The notes beneath the pieces are model-generated. The model had not been told where the DNA came from. It saw only the letters and a list, made by a program, of their open reading frames with translations, and ran no database searches. A stretch of DNA of 12,310 nucleotides from Promethearchaeota archaeon. GTDB lineage: Archaea; Asgardarchaeota; Lokiarchaeia; Sigynarchaeales; SOKP01. Position numbers and translations under genes: made by a program. Positions 1 to 5,186 of this stretch are shown here, in pieces; positions within the stretch are counted from its first letter, which is position 1; each line of letters opens with the position of its first letter. The stretch is from NCBI GenBank assembly GCA_019057775.1, contig JAHLWT010000096.1:1-12310 (forward strand), read 5' to 3'.

Positions 1-114
1 GTCAAGTCTAATTGATATATTTTTAGATGCCATATATTTTCCACATATATATATAGATCATCTACATATATAATTTTTTCGACAATGAGATGCGTACTGC
101 GAGGTCTCTATACA

Positions 115-149
115 TTCTTAAGTTATTTATCTTAAGAATTAAGTTATTT
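115..149. repeat. Inverted and direct repeats upstream of the SnoaL-like gene
   Basis: Two perfect repeats overlap here. TTCTTAAG (115-122) and CTTAAGAA (131-138) form an 8-bp inverted repeat with an 8-nt spacer. TTAAGTTATTT occurs at 118-128 and again at 139-149, exactly 21 bp apart, about two helical turns. They lie about 100 bp before the first gene and could be a regulator site, but the region is so AT-rich that chance repeats are likely. Nothing else gene-like is visible in positions 1-250. Confidence 0.3.
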
Positions 150-239
150 CTCGATTTTTTAATTCTAATTAATAAATGATAAAAACTTCTTTAATTTGAA
201 ATATCATAAGTCTCTAAATTAATGTATGAAATCCTTTAA

Positions 240-246
240 GAGGTGA
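240..246 (+). promoter_or_regulatory. Shine-Dalgarno site of the SnoaL-like gene
   Basis: GAGGTGA lies 4 nt before the ATG at 251. It fixes that start codon and shows that this mRNA has a leader, unlike several probably leaderless genes elsewhere in the window. Confidence 0.7.
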
Positions 247-250
247 AGTT

Positions 251-652
251 ATGAATACAGATTCCCAAGTAATAGCTGAAATTAATACTTTTTTAGAGAA
301 GTTTATTAAAGCTTACTCTAAGAAAAACGTAGACGAATACTTATCCTTATTTGCTAAAGATGAAAATTTAGTAATGTTTGGAACCGGAGAAAAATGGGTA
401 GGTTATGAAGAGTATAAATCAGCTCCTCAAAAAGATAAAGATAAATTCGAGGAAATCTCCATCACTTTTGATTGGAAGAAAATAAATTATCATGGACAAA
501 TTGCATGGCTTGCAGCAGAAGTAACTGTCAATTTGACAATTGAAGGCCAAACATTGAGTCTACCAGCAAGATTAACTGGAGTATTGAAAAAGGAAGGAGA
601 TGAATGGCTGATCACACAAGGCCATATCTCAACACCAGCATCAGAGAATTAA
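251..652 (+). CDS. NTF2-like / SnoaL-type small protein
   Basis: A 133-aa soluble protein of the NTF2-like superfamily (SnoaL / DUF4440 type), the usual length for a single cone-shaped alpha+beta domain. The N-terminal helix (about residues 5-33, with FLEKFIKAYSKKNVDEYLSL) is followed by the typical 'LFAKDENLVMFGTG' strand. Beta-strands run from about 68 to 126, ending in the family-like stretch LTGVLKKEGDEWLITQGHIS. Family members bind small hydrophobic ligands or act as isomerases or stress proteins; no substrate can be inferred here. The start is fixed by a strong SD. The gene stands alone and converges on the histone gene. Fold assignment is good, function unknown. Confidence 0.75.
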   Translation: MNTDSQVIAEINTFLEKFIKAYSKKNVDEYLSLFAKDENLVMFGTGEKWVGYEEYKSAPQKDKDKFEEISITFDWKKINYHGQIAWLAAEVTVNLTIEGQTLSLPARLTGVLKKEGDEWLITQGHISTPASEN

Positions 653-655
653 TAT

Positions 656-706
656 CTCTTTAAGAGTCCTCTTATTTGAATTAAGAAAAATAGTTTACAT
701 TTTTTT
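656..706 (+). terminator. Probable terminator region after the SnoaL-like gene
   Basis: Just after the stop, CTCTT-T-AAGAG (656-666) forms a short perfect inverted repeat, followed by T-rich DNA with a run of seven T near 699-705. Archaeal termination depends mainly on T-tracts, so this fits. The rest of the gap to 867 holds no ORF of note. Confidence 0.35.
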
Positions 707-815
707 AATTGTGGTTAATACGAATTATTTATGCCTAAGGCTAATAGCCAAGAAATTTTTCTAAAAGGAACGGAATTAATCTTGTAGTTAATCTATAATT
801 AATTGAAAATTTAAA

Positions 816-836
816 GGAAAAAAGAAAAAAAAAATT
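816..836 (-). terminator. T-tract terminator of the histone gene
   Basis: On the minus strand this is an almost uninterrupted T-run (ten A in a row on the plus strand near 825-834). It begins about 30 nt past the histone stop codon, the usual form and place for an archaeal terminator. Confidence 0.45.
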
Positions 837-867
837 GAAAATTTAGAATTTTGTACTTTTTACCTAT

Positions 868-1083
868 TTAGAAGTATTTAATAGCTAAAAGGATATCATT
901 TCGAGTTATTTTTTTACGTTTTGAGTGTTTCGTTAATGTTAACGCGGTTTTTGTCAATTTCTCAGCAGATGAACCCATCCAATCAACCAATTCATTTACT
1001 GCATCACGCGCAACAATAAGAGCCCCATTATGTTTCATTAATCTTCTAATAGGACTCCAACTTATATAATCAGAACCTGCCAT
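868..1083 (-). CDS. Archaeal histone (HMf-like)
   Basis: A 71-aa protein consisting of one histone fold, the normal size of archaeal histones that dimerise and wrap DNA. Helix 1 is about residues 11-19 (SPIRRLMKHNG), the long helix 2 about 23-50 (ARDAVNELVDWMGSSAEKL), and loop 2 plus helix 3 is TKHSKRKKITRNDILLAIKYF. The R56...D63 pair typical of histone folds and the basic loop-2 'KRKKIT' DNA contact are present. There are no eukaryote-like tails. The start is set by a strong GGAGGA SD (TCCTCC at 1091-1096 on the plus strand), 7 nt before the ATG. It is monocistronic, between convergent and divergent neighbours. The N-terminus (MAGSDYISWSP) differs somewhat from Euryarchaeal histones, but the family assignment is secure. 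Confidence 0.93.
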   Translation of the reverse strand: MAGSDYISWSPIRRLMKHNGALIVARDAVNELVDWMGSSAEKLTKTALTLTKHSKRKKITRNDILLAIKYF

Positions 1084-1277
1084 TTTTTATTCCTCCACTT
1101 TTTCAAATATTTACTTGAATTTTTATTAAATTTTATTATTTTTTAAGAGTATGCTATATTAATATACAGCTTTTAATTATTTAAAGATGTTTGTTCATTC
1201 TTAATTTATGGAAACAAAAATGCTTATTCAAGCTCTCAACAAGAATTACTTCTTTTTACAGATAAGTAATGGAAAAA

Positions 1278-1286
1278 TTTATAAAT
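1278..1286 (+). promoter_or_regulatory. Putative TATA box of the membrane HNH-like gene
   Basis: TTTATAAAT lies inside the palindromic AAATTTATAAATTT. It predicts transcription from about 1308, giving a 5' leader of about 40 nt before the ATG at 1347. No strong SD is seen in that leader. Confidence 0.4.
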
Positions 1287-1346
1287 TTGAATGTTAAATC
1301 TCTTAATACTTCAAGAAGTTTGAGCATAACAAGAGAGTAGAAAATA

Positions 1347-1949
1347 ATGCCTGATAAAAAATTCTATGGGATAATATTCGCGTTTGTGAACGTATTTATT
1401 CTCTGTCTTATTATTATTCCAACTATAGTGTCTTTTTTCAGTAAAAGTTTAGTATTAATTTTTATTACACCCTTCCTCGTTTACGGAATTTTAGTGGTTT
1501 CCTATGTCCTTATCAGGCTTAAGAAAAAACCAAAACGGAGTAAGTATTTTAGTTTTATAATAGGCTTTCTATTATTGGCTATACTTGGAATAATTTTCTT
1601 ATTTCTTTTTTGTATCGCAAATTTAGCAAATAGTAAAGGATATATACAAGGTAGCGCTTTAGCAACGGGAGCCTGCCTTATAGTGTACTCAATAATCGGT
1701 CTCATTGATATGTACAAATTAAATAACAAAGTCCCACCATCCGGCTCAAGATATATTTCTGCTAAGATGAGGCGTAACTATTGGAAAAGGTATGGAGTTG
1801 GGAGGTCGTTGAGATGTGAGGTTTGTGGAAGTCTGGAGGGTCTTGAATATGTCCATCTCATCCCACTTGATAAAGGGGGAAGTAATGTCTTAAACAATTT
1901 AAAAGTTTTATGTCAGAGATGTATTAAAGATGATTTTATACGCAGCTAA
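1347..1949 (+). CDS. Four-helix membrane protein with C-terminal HNH-like zinc module
   Basis: A 200-aa protein. Four hydrophobic segments lie at about residues 6-31, 34-57, 67-95 and 101-122, with a basic loop (58-66) that should face the cytoplasm. After a basic linker (about 134-156) comes a compact HNH-type treble-clef module: C157xxC160, VHLIPLDKGGSN (H170, N180), NNL (183-185) and C189xxC192. Zinc ligands and the first histidine are present. The acidic or histidine residue usually before that histidine is V169, and the closing H/N after the last cysteine is I193 followed by KDD. Nuclease activity is therefore doubtful; it may be a nucleic-acid-binding or decayed HNH. The topology places the module next to the membrane. 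No partner gene identifies its role. Confidence 0.7.
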   Translation: MPDKKFYGIIFAFVNVFILCLIIIPTIVSFFSKSLVLIFITPFLVYGILVVSYVLIRLKKKPKRSKYFSFIIGFLLLAILGIIFLFLFCIANLANSKGYIQGSALATGACLIVYSIIGLIDMYKLNNKVPPSGSRYISAKMRRNYWKRYGVGRSLRCEVCGSLEGLEYVHLIPLDKGGSNVLNNLKVLCQRCIKDDFIRS

Positions 1950-1956
1950 CCTAAAA

Positions 1957-1980
1957 ATAGACTCTCTTATTTTTGTCTAT
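1957..1980 (+). terminator. Possible hairpin and T-run after the HNH-like gene
   Basis: ATAGAC (1957-1962) pairs with GTCTAT (1975-1980) around a loop that contains a run of five T. It sits just 8 nt past the stop codon. The stem is weak, so this is a modest call. Confidence 0.3.
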
Positions 1981-2081
1981 AAATCTTGAAAATAAGGATC
2001 TATCAAAATATAACTGTCTAATACTGTTTAATAACTTCTTGATATTTCTTACTATTGTCATCTAAGATGTGAGAGTCAGTA

Positions 2082-2105
2082 ACATACTAAGATACATACT
2101 AAGAT
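2082..2105. repeat. Perfect 12-bp tandem repeat upstream of the zinc-ribbon gene
   Basis: ACATACTAAGAT occurs twice head-to-tail with no spacer. A related CTAAGATG lies at 2062-2069 inside the inverted repeat CATCT-A-AGATG (2059-2069). The array ends about 32 bp before the TATA box of the next gene, a plausible position for a regulator. Confidence 0.5.
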
Positions 2106-2137
2106 GGAAAAATTTAGAAATTCTTAGTGGTTCTCTG

Positions 2138-2146
2138 TTTTAAATA
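2138..2146 (+). promoter_or_regulatory. TATA box for a leaderless zinc-ribbon transcript
   Basis: TTTTAAATA is centred about 30 bp before the ATG at 2172. There is no SD before that ATG, so the spacing argues for a leaderless or near-leaderless mRNA. It also favours the ATG over the in-frame TTG at 2148, which would start right beside the TATA box. Confidence 0.5.
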
Positions 2147-2171
2147 GTTGACATCTCATTTTCATCTTATA

Positions 2172-2342
2172 ATGTCATTAGAAGATATCTGTGTTAAATG
2201 TAAGAATCTCGTAAATGTATCATCCGAAAGCAATGGCCCATTCCAGCATGATTGTCCCTACTGTGGCAGCTCTTACTCCACGGGATATAGGTATAATTCG
2301 TTAATTAATCAACATATTAAGTATATTCGATTTAATCCATAA
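2172..2342 (+). CDS. Small zinc-ribbon protein
   Basis: A 56-aa protein with two cysteine knuckles, C7xxC10 (ICVKCKN) and C28xxC31 (DCPYCGSSY), 17 residues apart, the layout of a rubredoxin-like zinc ribbon. The tail (about 32-56) is short, polar and basic. Such proteins are common in archaea as nucleic-acid-binding or adaptor proteins; no specific function can be assigned. The ATG start follows from TATA spacing. Its reading frame stands alone with no operon partner. Confidence 0.5.
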   Translation: MSLEDICVKCKNLVNVSSESNGPFQHDCPYCGSSYSTGYRYNSLINQHIKYIRFNP

Positions 2343-2655
2343 CTTTTTTTTACTCCTTAAACAACAAGAGAGTTTATTAACAATCGCATGAATATATTTT
2401 TACGATCTCTTTTAAAAATAACTTATTGAACCTTAAAGTTTAGTTAATTTTGTAGTAGATCTGAAATTTATTGAAAAGACCAAGAAATAGGATTTATATT
2501 CTTAAGAAGAGTTTTTTATATGTAAATTGGTGTTGAAAAAAAGAAAATAGGAAGGAGTGGTTTGCTAATTTGAAGGCATTTTACAGCATTTTAATTTAGA
2601 TTTTATTTCAGAGTCAAAACAATAGATTGTATCAATTTAAATAAAAAAAAAAGAT
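2343..2655. other. Gene-free stretch
   Basis: No ORF with coding character is seen on either strand. A plus-strand ATG near 2388 runs for only 13 codons. The right edge (2641-2653) is an A-run on the plus strand, i.e. a T-rich terminator for the minus-strand membrane gene. Confidence 0.4.
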
Positions 2656-3057
2656 TTAAAATGGTAATACAATTAAAGTCGTTCCTAATATCACTCCAAT
2701 GACTATAGCCACGAGAATATAAAGTAAAAAAGCCAGTACTGTTACAATAATTGCAGCAACGAATCCAATATTGTGTCTAACGCTTATAATTATCCACATC
2801 AATATTAATGCAATAATTAACGCAAGCCAGCCCCCCAAAAACAGAAATATCAAAGCAAAAGCTATCGTTATCAGAAAGGATGTTACGAATACTTGACCAA
2901 AGTCGGTATGTCTCGCTTTACTGAAAAAACCTAATGCAATCTTCAAGAAAATTGCCATTATCAGCAAAAATATCAGGTAAAATACCAAAAACCACATTAT
3001 CTCTTCAATCGTGTCTAAAGATTGAAGCCAATCCTCATTGAAAATTTGAAATATCAT
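2656..3057 (-). CDS. Small four-helix membrane protein of unknown function
   Basis: A 133-aa, extremely hydrophobic protein. After a short amphipathic N-terminus (MIFQIFNEDWLQSLDTIEE) come segments at about 21-44, 57-75, 76-93 and 97-130, so four or five membrane helices. A conserved-looking loop, SKARHTDFGQVFVTS, lies between the first two. No family is recognised. The ATG has a weak SD-like AAGTGAT 8 nt upstream. Its first 23-24 codons and its promoter region are copied perfectly at 7840-7969, where they are attached to unrelated sequence, so this is the intact parental gene. A T-rich tract follows the stop codon. Confidence 0.65.
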   Translation of the reverse strand: MIFQIFNEDWLQSLDTIEEIMWFLVFYLIFLLIMAIFLKIALGFFSKARHTDFGQVFVTSFLITIAFALIFLFLGGWLALIIALILMWIIISVRHNIGFVAAIIVTVLAFLLYILVAIVIGVILGTTLIVLPF

Positions 3058-3116
3058 TTTATTATATCACTTCTATTAATTTATATTATTTTTGGTTTAG
3101 AACGATAAATAACAGA
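2987..3116. repeat. 130-bp perfect direct repeat, copy 1
   Basis: This segment holds the 5' end and upstream region of the small membrane-protein gene. It is identical base for base to 7840-7969 in the same orientation. The left boundary falls in an A-run (5 A here, 6 A in the other copy), a possible microhomology. Confidence 0.95.
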
Positions 3117-3197
3117 TCTTTCTCTTGCCTTTTTTAATCGTAGTTTTTCCCTTAAGGAAGGTGTCCCAAGTTCTTTTTTCATATTCTTCTTCAATAA

Positions 3198-3608
3198 TCA
3201 ACTTATAATTGAAGATATTAACCCTCTAAAGTGTTTATCAAAGGTAGCTAAAAAGTTGCAGTTTAAACGTTCACATTGAGCTAAAATCGAACAATCAGTA
3301 AAGGATAATCTTTTTTCTTTATACTTTTGAAAGGTTTTCCAAGAATTTTTAAAATCGTCGTCTGTAAAACTAATTATTTTTATCTTTTTACTCTTTAGAA
3401 TATAATTACCCACATTTATGGCAAAATCAGGGTTTCTTAATCTAACTAATGCTAATGTTACCAGCTCATTAAATATTAACGTAGATGTAAATATCTGCCC
3501 AAATTCATTCTTTAGGAACCTCCTCATCCATGACTGTGAGATTTGGAAATTTTTATCATCCTTGTTCTTAAGAGCTATTATGTATCCTGTATCTAAAAAG
3601 ACAGCCAT
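3198..3608 (-). CDS. vapC: PIN-domain ribonuclease toxin (VapC-type)
   Basis: A 136-aa single PIN domain, the usual length of VapC toxins, which are Mg-dependent endoribonucleases cutting tRNA, rRNA or mRNA. Acidic active-site residues are visible: D6 in MAVFLDTGYIIAL, E48 in FNELVTLAL, D105 in LSFTDCSILA and D124 in ATFDKHF. All four are intact, so the toxin is probably active. The ATG at 3608 is preferred: it lies 1 nt after the antitoxin stop, with a purine-rich GGGGAAG upstream, and gives the classic MxVFLDT start. An ATG at 3623 would add five residues (MGKNN) and overlap the antitoxin. It is co-transcribed with the upstream antitoxin. The C-terminal end (FRGLISSIIS) is a little short and could be trimmed. 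Confidence 0.85.
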   Translation of the reverse strand: MAVFLDTGYIIALKNKDDKNFQISQSWMRRFLKNEFGQIFTSTLIFNELVTLALVRLRNPDFAINVGNYILKSKKIKIISFTDDDFKNSWKTFQKYKEKRLSFTDCSILAQCERLNCNFLATFDKHFRGLISSIIS

Positions 3609-3609
3609 G

Positions 3610-3885
3610 TTATTCTTCCCCATTCAACTTATATAAGACATCATCGACTTTTTCTGATAAGTCCTCAATACCTAATTCAAAGACTTCTTCTAATCCTTTC
3701 CAGGCATGATCGTCTGTGATTGAACTTAAATCTTCATTTTTTCCGATACCTTCAGCGATCATTGCATCCTCAATCAACTTCGCTATTAGATCCTTCTTGT
3801 TTATTTTCTTTCCCCGTAAAGTTAGATGAGAAATTAATTTATCCAATAATTCTATATGATTTTTATCAATCCTAATGGTACTCAT
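3610..3885 (-). CDS. vapB: RHH antitoxin of the PIN toxin (VapB-type)
   Basis: A protein of about 91 aa. The N-terminus MSTIRIDKNHIELLDKL... is a ribbon-helix-helix (MetJ/Arc/CopG) domain: the beta-strand STIRID, helix A (about 7-22), then KKINKKDLIAKLIEDAM as helix B. The acidic C-terminal tail (about 45-91, rich in D and E, ending NGEE) is typical of the toxin-neutralising part. The ATG at 3885 is chosen because RHH strands start two or three residues from the N-terminus; 3894 (ATG) and 3924 (TTG) are in-frame alternatives. The 3924 start would place coding sequence over the palindromic operator. The toxin gene follows 1 nt after the stop. It is very likely an autorepressor acting at 3907-3924. 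Confidence 0.8.
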   Translation of the reverse strand: MSTIRIDKNHIELLDKLISHLTLRGKKINKKDLIAKLIEDAMIAEGIGKNEDLSSITDDHAWKGLEEVFELGIEDLSEKVDDVLYKLNGEE

Positions 3886-3906
3886 ATCAATCATTTCTTT
3901 GTATTC

Positions 3907-3924
3907 TTGTATACTAGTATACAA
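3907..3924. promoter_or_regulatory. 18-bp perfect palindromic operator of the vapBC pair
   Basis: TTGTATACTAGTATACAA is a perfect 18-bp palindrome, with TGTATAC half-sites around a central TA. It lies 21 bp before the antitoxin ATG and just downstream of the AT-rich promoter element (AATATAAGATATAAG at about 3926-3940 on the plus strand). That places it over the expected transcription start. RHH antitoxins bind such paired half-sites and repress their own operon; the site is seen, the binding is inferred. Confidence 0.75.
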
Positions 3925-3998
3925 TAATATAAGATATAAGAATTTTTTGGTAAAAGCATTGTCAGGAACGTCTCAATAAATTCTTGATTTCTATTTTA

Positions 3999-4388
3999 AA
4001 AAGTTAAACTAAGACTTTTAAAAATACAAAATTCTTTCTTTATTACTTAATTTCATCAAATAGCTTTTTAGATCGCTTCAAATCATCCTTCATTTCAGAA
4101 TCAGTTAAAGAAGGGGCCTGAATCTTTTCACGATCAACATATTCCATCATTTTATAAATTGATACTTTTGCTAAGATAGCCGCCTCTGCCATGCTTACTA
4201 ATCCCTTCCGATATTTCTCACCACTCTCTTTCAATCGATATTCTTGAATTTGGGCAAGAAGAAATTTTCGAATTAGAGATGAACGATCTATACGTTCTCT
4301 TTCAGAGATCTTGTTTAATTCATCAATTTCCTTCTCATCTAATCTAGTTGAAACGACATTAGTCATTTTTTATTCTCCTCCATTTCTT
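3999..4388. repeat. 390-bp direct repeat, copy 1 (orphan RHH gene unit)
   Basis: This matches 7375-7764 in the same orientation with a single difference (T at 4360, C at 7736). The unit holds the SD, the complete RHH-UPF0175 gene and 44 bp downstream of its stop. The ends show no inverted repeats, so it does not look like an insertion sequence. Confidence 0.95.
4043..4366 (-). CDS. Orphan RHH + UPF0175 antitoxin-like protein, copy 1
   Basis: A 107-aa protein with two parts. Residues 1-45 (VVSTRLDEKEIDELNKI..., DRSSLIRKFLLAQI) form a ribbon-helix-helix domain. Residues about 50-82 (KYRKGLVSMAEAAILAKVSI) match the UPF0175 antitoxin pattern YxxGxxSxxxAAxxAxxS, a helix-turn-helix-like segment, followed by a charged tail. 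UPF0175 antitoxins usually precede a DUF3368 PIN toxin; none follows here, and the next gene downstream is the separate vapBC pair. A strong SD (GGAGGAG; CTCCTCC at 4375-4381 on the plus strand) lies 8 nt before the ATG. The start also overlaps, as ATGA, the frameshifted end of the upstream surface-protein remnant. It differs from the second copy only at residue 3 (Asn versus Asp). Likely a DNA-binding regulator or a solitary antitoxin. Confidence 0.8.
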   Translation of the reverse strand: MTNVVSTRLDEKEIDELNKISERERIDRSSLIRKFLLAQIQEYRLKESGEKYRKGLVSMAEAAILAKVSIYKMMEYVDREKIQAPSLTDSEMKDDLKRSKKLFDEIK

Positions 4389-4978
4389 TAGGTTTTTTAA
4401 ATTTTTTATGGATAATAAAAATTATTCCTATTAAACTGAATAGAACTAAGAACATTAATTAAAAGGGAGATCAAAAGAATATTAGATAGTGGTGAAGGAG
4501 AATTTTTTGTTTTTATATCTTTTATAACAATAACTTCTGCAAAATTTAAATTTCCCAAACTATCATTTGCGATAAATCTGATAGTAATATTTCCGTTGCT
4601 TAGGAGGTCCCAAGCATTAAAATCAATCGTACCATTGCTAGTTATAAAAAATTTTTGTGGATTAAGATTTAATGTATACCAAATAGAATCTAAATTTGGA
4701 TCTGAAACTTCAATGGTAAAATTAGGGGGAAGGGAAAAACTTTCGAGGTTTAACGGGGATATTATAGTAATTTCAGGACCTCCACTTTGTTTAATTACAG
4801 TAATTTCTTCATAATTAATAATCCCGAAGCTATCATTTGCGTAAAATCTGATAGTGATATTTTTGTTGATTAGAACTGCCCAAGCATTTAAATCTATTGT
4901 TCCATTGTTAGTTACAATAAATTTTTCTGAACCAAGAATTTTAGTATTATTCTGAAAGAACAGTATAGAATAGAACAA
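4363..4978 (-). pseudogene. 3' remnant of an Ig-like repeat surface protein (truncated and frameshifted)
   Basis: The open frame 4406-4978 opens only at a TTG and begins in the middle of a domain. It encodes half of one domain and one full domain of about 90 residues: EKFIVTNNGTIDLNAW... (19-63) is repeated as QKFFITSNGTIDFNAW... (109-153), each ending ITIRFxANDSxGxxNxxExxVIK. The full domain opens with PEITIISPLNLESF. This is the repeat style of large Lokiarchaeal surface or secreted proteins, many Asn-Gly/Ser/Thr sites included. After it comes a hydrophobic stretch (SNILLISLLI) that ends at a stop. The other frame, 4363-4455, reads FLVLFSLIGIIFIIHKKFKK and a charged tail, exactly the expected rest of the C-terminal anchor. 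Its TGA overlaps the next ATG. So the gene lost its 5' end and carries a frameshift near 4405-4455. Confidence 0.65.
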
Positions 4979-5064
4979 AACAATTAATTTTCAAGAACCT
5001 CATAGAGTTTACTATAATTTTAATAGATTGTAAAATTAGTCAGAGTATAAAGCATTGCAATTTC

Positions 5065-5086
5065 CGTAAAAAAAGCGAATTTTACG
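5065..5086. repeat. Inverted repeat between the divergent surface remnant and the coiled-coil gene
   Basis: CGTAAAA (5065-5071) and TTTTACG (5080-5086) form a perfect 7-bp inverted repeat with an 8-nt spacer, about 70 bp before the TATA box of the coiled-coil gene. It could be an operator or a minor hairpin. The rest of 4979-5186 shows no gene. Confidence 0.3.
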
Positions 5087-5152
5087 ACTATTCCTTTACA
5101 AACTAAACATATAATCCCTTTCTTTGTGAAATGTAACATCTTATGTAAAACG

Positions 5153-5164
5153 TATATATAAAAA
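5153..5164 (+). promoter_or_regulatory. TATA box of the coiled-coil gene
   Basis: TATATATAAAAA is centred about 28 bp before the ATG at 5187. With no SD before that ATG, it predicts a leaderless or nearly leaderless transcript. Confidence 0.6.
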
Positions 5165-5186
5165 TTCTGACACTATTAAAGAATTC

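Noticed and set aside
1155..1166. TATATTAATATA palindrome between the histone and the HNH-like gene
   Set aside because: A 12-bp palindrome made only of A and T is expected by chance in DNA this AT-rich.
1208..1297. Plus-strand ORF of 29 codons (METKMLIQALNKNYFFLQIS...)
   Set aside because: Reasonable composition and an AT-rich element about 29 bp upstream, but it is very short, has no SD, and its end overlaps the putative TATA box of the HNH-like gene.
3081..3182. Minus-strand ORF of 33 codons (MKKELGTPSLREKLRLKKAR...) directly behind the PIN toxin, in the toxin's frame
   Set aside because: A second frame over the same bases (LIIEEEYEKRTWDTFLKGKT...) looks equally coding-like, there is no clear SD, and the 3' part is the promoter region of the membrane gene. 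It may be a relic of a longer gene.
3999..4388. Interpreting the 390-bp repeat as an insertion sequence or MITE
   Set aside because: No transposase, no terminal inverted repeats and no target-site duplication could be found at either copy.
4596..4814. Plus-strand ORF of 72 codons opposite the surface-protein remnant
   Set aside because: It lies wholly antisense to a clearly repeat-structured coding region and has no SD or family features; a shadow frame.
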